Origin: Myxococcus qinghaiensis
GTDB lineage: Bacteria; Myxococcota; Myxococcia; Myxococcales; Myxococcaceae
Length of the DNA stretch: 64,000 nucleotides
NCBI RefSeq assembly: GCF_024198215.1
Contig: NZ_JAKCFA010000009.1
Location: 408,072-472,071 of the forward strand
Direction: 5' to 3'
In this document: positions 11,809 to 19,938 of the stretch, in pieces
How positions within the stretch are numbered: position 1 is the first letter of the stretch
How the letters are laid out: each line of letters starts with the position of its first letter
Program-made: the position numbers and the translations under genes
Notes under the pieces: generated by a model
Told to the model about the DNA's origin: nothing
What the model saw: only the letters and a program-made list of their open reading frames with translations
Database searches by the model: none

Positions 11809-13251
11809 TCAGCGAGGACAATCCCCGTCCGGCCGGACGAGCAGGGAATACAGCCCCCGGACCCCGCTGGCGTCTTCCGCGGTGAAGAACACATAATCCT
11901 GGGAGCGCATGAAGTTCTTCGGGTTGGACGAGCGGGGCCCGGGCGCGATTTCCGTCAGGGCCACCGTGGAGATGCGCACCCCGTCGCCCACCCACGGCTC
12001 CGAGCCCCGGTTGCGAATCGACGCACTGAAGAAGAGCAGGCCCTCGAGGGTCCTCAGCGCGTCCGGGAACGAGCTGCCCGCGCCAGCCTCCAGGTCTCCG
12101 AACAGGCGCGTCCTTGGCTCCGTGCCATCGCTGTCCCAGGGCTCCACGCCATGAATCCCATCGTCCGCGGCGAAGAAGAGCTGGGTGCCCAACACCGCGA
12201 AGTGCTCGGGATACGAGCCCTCGGGTCCCGGGCGGAGGTCCTCCACCAGCGTGGTGCCCACCACGGTGCCGTCGCTGCGCCACAGCTCCATGTCCTCGGT
12301 CACCATGTGCGGCGAGGCGCTGAACAGCAGCCTCCCGCCCACCGCCGCCAGGTCCCCCGTCATCCCGAAGTGGCCCAGCACCACCGGGGGCGCACCGGCC
12401 TCCGTCGCCATCAGCGTCCCGCTCTTGCCGTGGGAGCCGCCACCTCCGTGCCCTCCCCCTTCGAAGAAGAACAGCTTGCGGCCCACGGGCGTCAGCGGGC
12501 TCGGGAAGCCCTGGTCGATGGGCGTGCGGAACACCTCCACGGCCCCGGGGCCGCCCTCCGTGCGCATCAGCAGCGTGAAGATGCCTCGCTCCGTCCGGAG
12601 GAAATACAGCGCGTCATCTCCCCCTTGCGTGAACCGATAGGGAGACGAGTCCTCGGGCCCCACCTCCAGGTCCTCCACCAGGACCGTGCCCGCGGACGTG
12701 CCGTCGCTGCGCCACAGCTCCCGTCCATGCACCGGGTCTCCCGCCGTGAAGTAGAGCAGCCCCTTGAACGCGAACAGCTCGTTCGGGAACGAGCCCACTG
12801 CACCCGGCCAGATATCCTTCACGCGCCGGGTGCCCTCCGAAGTGCCGTCGCTCACGAACAGCTCGCGTCCCACCACCGGGTCCGTGGCGGCGAAGAACAC
12901 CTGGTTCCCCACCTGCGTGAACCACCGGGGGTCCGAGCCCTCCACTCCGGGAAAGAGGTCCTTCAGCAGTCGGGTCCCCGCGCTCGGCACGCCGTTGCTC
13001 ACCCACGGCTCGCGACCTCGCACGCCGTCGTCCACGCTGAACATCAGGCCCGCGGCGCTGGAGGCCAAGGGCGGCGAGTACGGCGTCTCCTCGAGCGCCG
13101 TGACACCCAGCGACACGGCGGTCCGCGAGCAGGGCGCCCAGGTCTTCACGAGCGGGGACGAGCCCTCCCGCGTCGGCTCCGACGAGCCTGGGGCGGAGGA
13201 ACAACTCACGAGCAGACACACCACTCCCAGGAAACGACGCCTGTACCCCAT
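11809..13251 (-). CDS. ELWxxDGT-repeat lipoprotein (copy 2)
   Basis: 480 residues from ATG 13251, where GGAGGAG lies 7 bases upstream and MGYRRRFLGVVCLLVSCSS gives a lipoprotein signal (lipobox LVSC). The frame is open for another 161 codons upstream, but that part overlaps the divergent promoter and the neighbouring oxidase gene and is not credible. The body has the same ELWxxDGT propeller units as copy 1 (RELFVSDGTSEGT, RELWRSDGTSAGT, MELWRSDGTVVGT). A Gly/His-rich insertion (FFEGGGHGGGGSHGKSG) is absent from copy 1. The two copies align end to end, which supports a gene-pair duplication. Confidence 0.88.
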   Translation of the reverse strand: MGYRRRFLGVVCLLVSCSSAPGSSEPTREGSSPLVKTWAPCSRTAVSLGVTALEETPYSPPLASSAAGLMFSVDDGVRGREPWVSNGVPSAGTRLLKDLFPGVEGSDPRWFTQVGNQVFFAATDPVVGRELFVSDGTSEGTRRVKDIWPGAVGSFPNELFAFKGLLYFTAGDPVHGRELWRSDGTSAGTVLVEDLEVGPEDSSPYRFTQGGDDALYFLRTERGIFTLLMRTEGGPGAVEVFRTPIDQGFPSPLTPVGRKLFFFEGGGHGGGGSHGKSGTLMATEAGAPPVVLGHFGMTGDLAAVGGRLLFSASPHMVTEDMELWRSDGTVVGTTLVEDLRPGPEGSYPEHFAVLGTQLFFAADDGIHGVEPWDSDGTEPRTRLFGDLEAGAGSSFPDALRTLEGLLFFSASIRNRGSEPWVGDGVRISTVALTEIAPGPRSSNPKNFMRSQDYVFFTAEDASGVRGLYSLLVRPDGDCPR

Positions 13252-13483
13252 GGGGACTTCTCCTCCATCCGAGCGAGTCGACTGCTGGCGCTCGGACACC
13301 CACACCGAGACACCCGCGCGGGTGGGAGACGAAGCCAATTCGAGACCCGAGACAACGGCCCTCCGGTGGGAGGGGCCCGTCACCCAAAGGGCAATGACCG
13401 GGACGAGGGAACGGCTGGCCGCTTTGCGTTGCGGGCTTACGTTCTGCCTCCGCGTTTGAGAAGCATCCACTCGGAGAGAGCTC
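13252..13483. promoter_or_regulatory. Divergent promoter region, copy 2
   Basis: Spacer between the second lipoprotein and second oxidase. It keeps the blocks seen in copy 1, including ACACCCGCGCGGGTGGGAGAC with its internal palindrome CCCGCGCGGG, CGAGACAACG, CCCTCCGGTGG and TACGTTCTG near the oxidase side. The oxidase start has GGAGAG just upstream of its ATG. Confidence 0.5.
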
Positions 13484-14902
13484 ATGAAGCCCCGCCGTGT
13501 CTCCCTCTCACCCCACATACAGGGGGTCTGGATTCTCGGCCTCGTGCTGTGGATGTCCCCGACTCGCGCGCAGTCCCCGTCGCAGGTCGGCCGATGGTCC
13601 AGCGTCATGAACTGGCCCATGGCCGCCACCCACCTCAGTCTGCTTCCCGACGGGAAGGTGTTCTTCTTCGGCGAGTTCGAAGAGGGCAACCTGCCGCCGA
13701 TGCGCTGGGACCCCACCACCCAGGTGTTCTCCACGGTCCCCTTCCCCGGCTACAACGTCTTCTGCGCGGGCCACTCCTTCCTCTCGAACGGGAAGATGCT
13801 CGTCAGCGGGGGACACGTCGCCAGCCACGTGGGGCTCGACGACGCGAGCCTCTTCGACTTCGACACCAACACCTGGACGCGCCTGCCGGACATGAACGGT
13901 CCGCGCTGGTACCCCACCAGCACGACGCTCTCCAACGGAGACGCGGTGGTGACCTCCGGAGAAGTCGCCGGGCCCGGAGACATCAACGAAATCCCCCAGC
14001 GCTTCATCGCGGGCACCAACACCTGGCGGACGCTGACGGGCGCGCAGAAGAACTTCCCCTACTACCCGAAGATGTTCCTCGCGCCCGACGGGCGGCTCTT
14101 CTACGCCGGCTCCCTGCGCGTCTCGCTCTGGCTGGACCCCACCGGCAATGGCGCCTGGACCACCGGCCCCCAGAGCCTCTTCGGCGGGCGGAACTACGGC
14201 CCCGCCGTGTACATGGACGGCAAGGTGCTCATCATCGGCGGCAGCGAGCCGCCCACCGCCACCGTGGAGCAGATAGCCCTCACCGCCGACTCGCCCGCCT
14301 GGGAGTACCGGGCCCCGATGAGCCTCCCCCGGCGCCAGCACAACGCGGTCCTCCTGCCGGACGGCACCGTGCTCGTCATCGGTGGCACCCACGGGCCTGG
14401 CTTCGACTCGGCCGACGCCCCCGTCTACCACGCGGAGGTCTTCAACCCCGCCACCAACACCTGGACCTCGCTGGCGAGCAATGCCCGCTACCGGGGCTAT
14501 CACTCCACCGCCCTGCTCCTGCCAGATGGACGCGTGCTGTCCGCGGGAGGACGGCTGGAGCGCACCGCCGAAATCTTCTCTCCGCCCTACCTCTTCAAGG
14601 GCCCGCGCCCCGTCGTCACCGAGGTGCCCACCACGTGCCTGCCCGCGAGCCCCCTCACCATCACCACGCCCGACGCGGCCAGCATCGCCCGCGTGTCCCT
14701 CATCGCGCTCGGCTCGGTGACTCACACCTTCGACATGAACCAGCGGCTGCTCACGCTCGATTTCGCGCGAAGCGAGGGCAGCATCACCGCCCTCATGCCC
14801 GCCAACCGCAACCTCGCGCCGCCGGGCTACTACCAGCTCTTCATCGTCAACGACGCGGGCGTACCCTCGTACGGCCGCCGGCTGCGCATCCCTCCGCCCT
14901 GA
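13484..14902 (+). CDS. Secreted copper-radical oxidase (galactose/glyoxal oxidase-like), copy 2
   Basis: 472 residues, the same length as its paralogue at 10357 and collinear with it. A signal peptide ends near WMSPTRAQS. The predicted active-site residues fall at the same positions: Cys94 in FCAGHS, Tyr143 in RWYPT, the YHSTALLLPDG Tyr-His pair and the histidine of VTHTFDMNQR. The C-terminal DUF1929-like domain ends APPGYYQLFIVNDAGVPS. Differences from copy 1 are spread along the whole length, so the copies have diverged by point change and both still look functional. Start at ATG 13484 with GGAGAG upstream. Substrate unknown. Confidence 0.88.
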   Translation: MKPRRVSLSPHIQGVWILGLVLWMSPTRAQSPSQVGRWSSVMNWPMAATHLSLLPDGKVFFFGEFEEGNLPPMRWDPTTQVFSTVPFPGYNVFCAGHSFLSNGKMLVSGGHVASHVGLDDASLFDFDTNTWTRLPDMNGPRWYPTSTTLSNGDAVVTSGEVAGPGDINEIPQRFIAGTNTWRTLTGAQKNFPYYPKMFLAPDGRLFYAGSLRVSLWLDPTGNGAWTTGPQSLFGGRNYGPAVYMDGKVLIIGGSEPPTATVEQIALTADSPAWEYRAPMSLPRRQHNAVLLPDGTVLVIGGTHGPGFDSADAPVYHAEVFNPATNTWTSLASNARYRGYHSTALLLPDGRVLSAGGRLERTAEIFSPPYLFKGPRPVVTEVPTTCLPASPLTITTPDAASIARVSLIALGSVTHTFDMNQRLLTLDFARSEGSITALMPANRNLAPPGYYQLFIVNDAGVPSYGRRLRIPPP

Positions 14903-14924
14903 TTCGTGGAAGAATGCACACCGC

Positions 14925-15623
14925 ATGAAGAGCGACTGCCCCGTCTGCACACAACCTGCTCCCACGCTGCGCGTCATTGAAATGCGCGGTGTCCCGGTCG
15001 ACACCTGCACCCGCTGTCACGGCCACTGGCTGGACGCGGGGGAGCTGGAGCGGCTGGCACCGGGCTGGAGGACGGAGGCGCTCCGGGCGGCCCTGCCGAC
15101 GGCGACCCGGCGCTGTCGTCACTCGCGACACCATGTCCCGACGACGCATGAGCAGTGCGGGCTGTGCGGCGCTCCGGCGGCGCGCTGTCCGTCCTGCGCG
15201 AAGTTCCTCTCCCAGGTGCGCACGGAGGTGTGCGCGGTGGACCTGTGTGGGAGCTGTCATGGCCTCTGGCTGGACGCGAACGAGCTCAAGGCGTTGATCG
15301 ACTGGCACCAGCGCTCCCAACGTCCGCTCGCGGTGGGCGCGGCGGTGGTGGGCACGGCTGCTGCCGCGGCGGCCGCGGCGGCGCTGTCCCAGGTGACCGC
15401 GGGCAGCCCCGAGCGCTCCCGGGCGGCCGAGGTCCTGTCCGCCTCACTGGAGCGGGCGGGAGACGCGGCGGACGTGGTGGAGGTCGGCGAGATGCTGGGC
15501 GTCACGGTGGAGGCGGCCAGCGAGGGCCTGGGCTCCGCCGCCGAGGCGGCCGTGGAGGGGGCGAACCTGGTGGGAGACGCGATGGGTGGGTTGTTGGAGG
15601 TGGTGGCGGGATTGTTCCATTGA
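14925..15623 (+). CDS. TFIIB-type zinc-ribbon protein
   Basis: 232 residues. Residues 5-40 hold a first zf-TFIIB-type ribbon: CPVC, then CTRCHGHWLDAGELERL. A second half repeats the plan with CGLCGAPAARCPSC and CGSCHGLWLDANELKAL. After about residue 125 the protein turns into an Ala-rich hydrophobic stretch (AAVVGTAAAAAAAAAL), possibly a membrane helix. The C-terminal tail (VEGANLVGDAMGGLLEVVAGLFH) is amphipathic, with low sequence complexity. Such zinc-ribbon proteins are common in deltaproteobacteria without a proven role. It starts 22 bp after the oxidase gene on the same strand, so read-through is possible. Confidence 0.8.
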   Translation: MKSDCPVCTQPAPTLRVIEMRGVPVDTCTRCHGHWLDAGELERLAPGWRTEALRAALPTATRRCRHSRHHVPTTHEQCGLCGAPAARCPSCAKFLSQVRTEVCAVDLCGSCHGLWLDANELKALIDWHQRSQRPLAVGAAVVGTAAAAAAAAALSQVTAGSPERSRAAEVLSASLERAGDAADVVEVGEMLGVTVEAASEGLGSAAEAAVEGANLVGDAMGGLLEVVAGLFH

Positions 15624-15704
15624 CCCACCTTCACACCGCCACTGAATCCCCTATGCTCGTGACAGTCCCGTGAGACCCGCCGGATTGTGACGGGGGGAGT
15701 GCCA

Positions 15705-16067
15705 ATGATGAGTCAGGTGAGCACGAAGAGCATTCCGGCGGATGACCGTCGTCTGTTTCCCCGTCTCCAGGCGCCGCTGTATGCGCGCCCGGCGCGGCTG
15801 AAATTCGGCGACAAGCGGCAGGTGCTGGACGCGAGCCTGGGCGGCGTTCGCATCTACTCCGACGAGCCGTACGCCGAGGGCCTCCAGCTGGAGGTGGACC
15901 TGTTTCTGGGAGACGGCTCCACGCTGGAATGTCGCGCGCGGGTGGCGTGGCTGCGCAAGCTGCCCAAGGACGCTGTGGCGGTCTACGAAGTAGGCCTCGC
16001 CTTCACGGACGTCACCCCGGAGACGCTGGAGCGCCTCAAGTCGGTGCTCGTCGTCGAAGAGGACTGA
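15705..16067 (+). CDS. PilZ-domain protein
   Basis: About 120 residues, essentially a single PilZ domain that would bind cyclic di-GMP. The two binding signatures are visible: RRLFPR (RxxxR type) near the N-terminus and DASLGGVRI ([D/N]xSxxG type) about 25 residues later. The rest is the expected beta-barrel (CRARVAWLRKL, VYEVGLAFTD). The start is placed at ATG 15705 because GGGGGGAG lies about 6 bases upstream; ATG 15708 and GTG 15687 are alternatives. As a stand-alone PilZ protein it probably acts as an adaptor. Nothing nearby identifies its target. Confidence 0.88.
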   Translation: MMSQVSTKSIPADDRRLFPRLQAPLYARPARLKFGDKRQVLDASLGGVRIYSDEPYAEGLQLEVDLFLGDGSTLECRARVAWLRKLPKDAVAVYEVGLAFTDVTPETLERLKSVLVVEED

Positions 16068-16107
16068 GGTCCCCCGCGATTCCCGCGTCGCACGGCCCTG
16101 AGAGGAC

Positions 16108-16761
16108 TCACGGCCGTCCGGCGAACTCGTCCCACAGGGCGCGCAGCTCCTGCTCCAGTCCGGGCACGGAGGAGGCACGCAGGCTGCCTCCGCCGCGAAA
16201 GAGCGAGAGCCCCTCGAAGAAGGCCACCAGCAAGGCCGCGCGTCGCTCCCGTCGAGCAGGCGTGAGGTCGGGCGACAGCTCGCGCAGCAGCTCCACCACG
16301 CCCTCGCGATAGCCGGCATAGAAGACCCCCAGCGCCTCGGCCACCATGGCGTCGCGCGCGGCCAGCGCCCACAGCTCCGCGAAGAGCTGGAAGTGACGGG
16401 GGGACTCCTGGTCCTCCAGCAGGGCGTCCAGCGCGTGCCGCAGCCGCTTCGCCGGCTCCTGTCCTCCTCCGTCCATGCGCTCGCGCACCCGGCGGATGGC
16501 GGTCTCCAGGTAGCGCGCGAGCAGCGCGCGCACCACGTCCTGCTTCGTGGGGAAGTAGTACTGGAGGTTGCCCAGGCTCAAGCCCGCGCGCTGGGCCACG
16601 CCGCGCAGGCTCAGCCCCGCGTAGCCGTCCTCCACCAATACATCCATGGCCGCGTCCAGGATGCGCTCCACGCGCTCATGGCCCTTGGCGTGGACGGCGG
16701 TGCCCGCTCGCGGCTTCGCAGAGGGGAGCTTCCCGGGAGACTTGCTCGCGCGTGGTGACAT
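16108..16761 (-). CDS. TetR-family transcriptional regulator
   Basis: 217 residues. The N-terminal helix-turn-helix domain runs from about residue 28 to 75 (RILDAAMDVLVEDGYAGLSL, RGVAQRAGLSLGNLQYYFPTKQ), with the NLQYYFPTKQ recognition-helix signature of TetR proteins. The C-terminal part is helical and would hold the ligand pocket. Its ATG overlaps the stop of the upstream saccharopine-dehydrogenase-like gene as TGATG, so the two are translationally coupled. It probably represses its own operon through the palindrome at 17921-17936. Ligand unknown. Confidence 0.9.
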   Translation of the reverse strand: MSPRASKSPGKLPSAKPRAGTAVHAKGHERVERILDAAMDVLVEDGYAGLSLRGVAQRAGLSLGNLQYYFPTKQDVVRALLARYLETAIRRVRERMDGGGQEPAKRLRHALDALLEDQESPRHFQLFAELWALAARDAMVAEALGVFYAGYREGVVELLRELSPDLTPARRERRAALLVAFFEGLSLFRGGGSLRASSVPGLEQELRALWDEFAGRP

Positions 16762-17867
16762 CAGGCCGCCTTCCTCGTCGGCACCTCGTCGGACGCTACC
16801 TCATCGAGCCGCACGGTGACGCCGCAGTCGCGCAGCGTGGCCAGCAGCGCTTCGGCGCGGGGCTCGTGCTCGGGGAACCACACGCCGGCGGACGGAGGCG
16901 GCGCGCCATCCAGGCCCAGCAGTCGCTCGACGCCGAGCAGCGCGCCCACGGCCGTCAGGTGCGCCTGGCCCTTCGGGTCCACCACCTCGATGCGGGTGCG
17001 ACCGTACTCGCCCTCCAGGTCGGCAAGCCACGCGGCCTCGCCTCCGGTGCCGCTGGTCGCCAGCAGCGCGCGGCGCAGTGGCGTCAGCCGGGGATGCTGG
17101 AGCAGGCGGAGGATTCCGAGCCGCTGGAGCACCACGAGCGACCACGTCGCCGAGCCCGAGTCGAACCCCAGCCGCGTCGCCACGCCGCGCGCGCCCAGCA
17201 CCATGGGCAGCGTCGCCTGCTCGGGTGTGTCGAGCCGGAACACCCGCGTGCTCCGTCCGTCCGAGAACGTCACGCGCCGCCCGTCCGTCAGCGGCAGCAC
17301 CTGGCGCTCCTGCCCGCGCTCCGTCACGTCAAAGGACAACCCCAGCCGGTCCATGTACTCCAGGGAGTCCGGACCCGCCTCGTCCGCGAGCGCGAAGCGG
17401 ATGCCCACGTCCACGTGCTCCAGCCGTCCCAGGCGTCGTGCGGCCATCGCCACCAGCCGAGGCACCAGCCCCGCCATCCACGCCGAGCCCAGCATCACCG
17501 GCCCGCGCGGAGGCGTGCCCGACAGCCTCAACATCGCGGCCCGCACCCGCGACGTCCACCGGGTGATGTCCAGCACGGGGACACCGTCGCGCGCCGCCGA
17601 CATCAACAGGTGGTCCTCCGGGTCATTGACCAGCGACACCACGGCCCGAGGCTTCACGCCGAGCACCGCCAGCGGTGACGGGGCCCGGATATCCAGCGCC
17701 ACGCCCTCGGCGTTCCCGAGCGCGGCGGCCAGCTCCCGCGCGGGCTCCAGCCTCCGGCCGGCGATGACGAGCGGCAAGCCGGGGTGGCGCGCCCTCAACA
17801 AGCGGGCGAGCCGGACACCCACCACGCCGTAGCCCCCCACCAGCACGACACTTCCCTCGGACACCAT
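16761..17867 (-). CDS. Saccharopine dehydrogenase-like NAD(P)-binding protein
   Basis: 368 residues from ATG 17867, chosen because GTGTGGGGG lies just upstream and the protein then begins at the Rossmann fold. VVLVGGYGVVGVRLARLL carries the GxGxxG loop at the extreme N-terminus, as in saccharopine dehydrogenase and related trans-acting enoyl reductases. Later motifs include VIAGRRLEPARELA and VVSLVNDPEDHLL. A TTG start at 17918 would place the operator palindrome right at the start codon and is unlikely. It is co-transcribed with the TetR gene through a TGATG overlap, so expression is probably induced by a ligand of that regulator. Substrate unknown. Confidence 0.8.
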   Translation of the reverse strand: MVSEGSVVLVGGYGVVGVRLARLLRARHPGLPLVIAGRRLEPARELAAALGNAEGVALDIRAPSPLAVLGVKPRAVVSLVNDPEDHLLMSAARDGVPVLDITRWTSRVRAAMLRLSGTPPRGPVMLGSAWMAGLVPRLVAMAARRLGRLEHVDVGIRFALADEAGPDSLEYMDRLGLSFDVTERGQERQVLPLTDGRRVTFSDGRSTRVFRLDTPEQATLPMVLGARGVATRLGFDSGSATWSLVVLQRLGILRLLQHPRLTPLRRALLATSGTGGEAAWLADLEGEYGRTRIEVVDPKGQAHLTAVGALLGVERLLGLDGAPPPSAGVWFPEHEPRAEALLATLRDCGVTVRLDEVASDEVPTRKAA

Positions 17868-17916
17868 GACGACCCCCACACGGGCGGACACGGGACGTCC
17901 GTGCCTCGACGGAGAC

Positions 17917-17936
17917 AATATAGGTCATATGACCTA
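17917..17936 (-). promoter_or_regulatory. Promoter with 16-bp palindromic operator
   Basis: TAGGTCATATGACCTA at 17921-17936 is a perfect 16-bp palindrome. On the minus strand it overlaps a TATATT -10-like hexamer (17917-17922), about 50 bases before the ATG at 17867, and lies in the -35/-10 spacer. This is the usual place for a TetR-family operator, and the operon encodes a TetR protein as its second gene. The site is AT-rich against a very GC-rich background. The -35 element is weak. Confidence 0.65.
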
Positions 17937-18237
17937 ATTCTCACGACAATCGTCCGAGACGCCCTTCTGAGGGCGCGGGGCTCGGTCCGGAGTGGCTCGC
18001 GACTTTCGCCACCCGGTGGCGTCTGGAGAGGGAGCCCCAAGGACCGGCCGGGTCCATGGGGGCCAGCGCAGGTGGACCTGGACAGGGCGCGGCTGCGCGA
18101 CGACACGGCGCACCCGCTGCCCCCCTTCTTCTCCACGCTTTTCGCGCGAGCGCTCTCGCGGCGATGCGTCGCCCGCGTGGGCACCTCGCCACGGCCAGGG
18201 CGTTGTGCTCCGGGCGCGTTTGGCCCAGGCTGACCGC
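17937..18237. other. Intergenic region before ureD
   Basis: About 300 bases between the TetR-type operator and the chosen ureD start. The frame of ureD is open back to 17992, but that extension is Arg-rich and unlike UreD, so I treat it as leader DNA. I see no clear promoter hexamers, RNA gene or nickel-responsive operator. Confidence 0.4.
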
Positions 18238-19083
18238 GTGAGCCTGGAGCCGCGGTCATCCCTCCCCGAGACACCCCGCCGCGCGGGCTTCGCCCACCTC
18301 GCCTTCGAGCGCTCCGGCCCTCGCACCGTGGTGCGCACCGCGCTGGCGCACAGCCCGCTGCGCCTGCTCACCCCTCGCAATCACGGCCACGCCGCGTGGG
18401 CCTATACGAGCTCGTTCGGCGGCGGCCTCGTGGACGGGGACCACCTCTCGCTCCAGGTGGACCTGGCGCCCGGTGCCACCGCGTGGCTGTCCTCCCAGGG
18501 CGCCAATCGCGTCTACCGCTCGCCCTCCGGCTGTCGCAGCGACGTGTCCGCGCGCGTGGGTGAGGACGCACTGCTCGCCTGGGTGCCGGACCCCACCGCG
18601 TGTTTCACCGGCGCGCGCTACAGCCAGACCCTGGCCTTCCAGCTCGCGCCGGGCGCGTCGCTCATCGTCGCGGACCTCATCACCTCCGGACGCAGCGCCA
18701 GCGGCGAGCGCTGGGCCTTCTCGCACTACGCCTCCACCCTGCGCGTCCACGTGGGCGAGCGCGCGCTCATCGACGAGCGCTGGCTGCTGGACCCCACGCA
18801 CGGCACGCTGCCGGAGCGCCTGGGCCGCTTCGAGGCCATGGCCACCCTCCTCCTCGTCGGCCCCGCGCTGGCCACCACACGCGAGGCGCTACACGCCCGA
18901 ATCTCCACGCTGCCCGTCACCGCGCGCGCCTCCCTCATCCCCTCCTCCAGCCTCCTGGGCACTCAGGGCCTGCTGGTGCGCGCCGCCGCCGTGTCGGTGG
19001 AGGAGCTGGTGCGCACCACCCGGGACTGGCTCTCCTTCCTCCCGGCGCTGCTCGGCGACGACCCCTGGGCCCGGCGTGTCTGA
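18238..19083 (+). CDS. ureD: Urease accessory protein UreD (UreH)
   Basis: 281 residues from GTG 18238, matching the usual 270-290 of UreD. Family features include the early LAFERSGPRTVVRTALAHSPLRLL, SSFGGGLVDGDHLSLQVDL, and the WLSSQGANRVYRS and LITSGRSASGERWAF segments. UreD forms the complex with UreF and UreG that delivers nickel to apo-urease. It is the first gene of the urease operon and is followed after 84 bp by the fused structural subunit gene. No strong ribosome site is seen before the GTG. Confidence 0.87.
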   Translation: MSLEPRSSLPETPRRAGFAHLAFERSGPRTVVRTALAHSPLRLLTPRNHGHAAWAYTSSFGGGLVDGDHLSLQVDLAPGATAWLSSQGANRVYRSPSGCRSDVSARVGEDALLAWVPDPTACFTGARYSQTLAFQLAPGASLIVADLITSGRSASGERWAFSHYASTLRVHVGERALIDERWLLDPTHGTLPERLGRFEAMATLLLVGPALATTREALHARISTLPVTARASLIPSSSLLGTQGLLVRAAAVSVEELVRTTRDWLSFLPALLGDDPWARRV

Positions 19084-19167
19084 GCCCCGCCCTGGCGACG
19101 CCCGACACCTTGCACTACTGTTGACGCGTCAAGTCATGGCGCCCTCGGGCCCCTGGGAGTTGGTCTC

Positions 19168-19938
19168 GTGCACCTGTCCCCTCGCGACGTCGACAAGCTG
19201 TTGCTGCATCAGGCGGGCTTCCTGGCCCAGAAGCGGCTCGCCCGAGGGGTGAGGCTGAGCTACCCGGAGGCCGTCGCCCTCATCGCCACGCAGTTGCTGG
19301 AGTTCATCCGTGACGGCCGGAGCGTGGCGGAGCTGATGGACCTGGGGCGGCGCTTCCTGGGACGCGCGCAGGTGATGGAGGGCGTGCCGGAGATGCTCGC
19401 GGAGGTGCAGGTCGAGGGCACCTTCCCGGACGGCTCCAAGCTGGTGACGGTGCACCACCCGGTGGTGGCCGAGCATGGCGATCTGGAGCTCGCGCTGTAC
19501 GGCAGCTTCCTTCCGGTGCCGTCGCTGGAGCGCTTCAGCGCGCCGGTGTCCACGGGGGACGGAGTGCCCGGCGAGGTGCGCGTGAAGCCCGGCGACATCG
19601 AGCTCAACGCGGGCCGCGACACCGTCTCCCTCCCCGTGACGCACCTGGGAGACCGTCCCATCCAGGTGGGCAGCCACTACCCCTTCTTCGAGACGAACCG
19701 CGCGCTCGCCTTCGACCGCGAGAAGGCCTACGGCCGACGCCTGGACATTCCGGCGGGCACGGCCGTCCGCTTCGAGCCGGGTGAGCGCAAGACGGTGCAG
19801 CTGGTGGCCATCGCGGGCGAGCAGGTGGTGCGCGGAGGCAACGCGTTGGGCAGCGGCAAGGTTTCCGACGAGAATCGTGAGCGAGGGATGGAAGCGGTCC
19901 GTGCGCGCGGCTTCGGCCACGAAGGGGAGCACGAATGA
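19168..19938 (+). CDS. ureAB: Urease gamma/beta fusion subunit
   Basis: 256 residues combining the two small urease subunits. Residues 1-100 are the gamma chain ([40 protein letters not shown]). Residues about 130-230 are the beta chain ([42 protein letters not shown]). Most bacteria encode these separately. Fused forms occur in Helicobacter and in some other lineages. The start is GTG 19168 with GGGAG about 10 bases upstream. The gene overlaps ureC as ATGA, so the two are coupled and made together for the urea-hydrolysing complex. Confidence 0.92.
   Translation: MHLSPRDVDKLLLHQAGFLAQKRLARGVRLSYPEAVALIATQLLEFIRDGRSVAELMDLGRRFLGRAQVMEGVPEMLAEVQVEGTFPDGSKLVTVHHPVVAEHGDLELALYGSFLPVPSLERFSAPVSTGDGVPGEVRVKPGDIELNAGRDTVSLPVTHLGDRPIQVGSHYPFFETNRALAFDREKAYGRRLDIPAGTAVRFEPGERKTVQLVAIAGEQVVRGGNALGSGKVSDENRERGMEAVRARGFGHEGEHE

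Noticed and set aside
11809..13734. Longer 641-residue version of the second ELWxxDGT protein
   Set aside because: The extra N-terminus overlaps the oxidase gene and conserved promoter blocks; the start at 13251 has a strong ribosome site and a lipoprotein signal.
12151..14928. 925-codon frame across the second lipoprotein/oxidase pair
   Set aside because: It is Arg/Ala/His-rich shadow sequence spanning genes on both strands and a promoter region.
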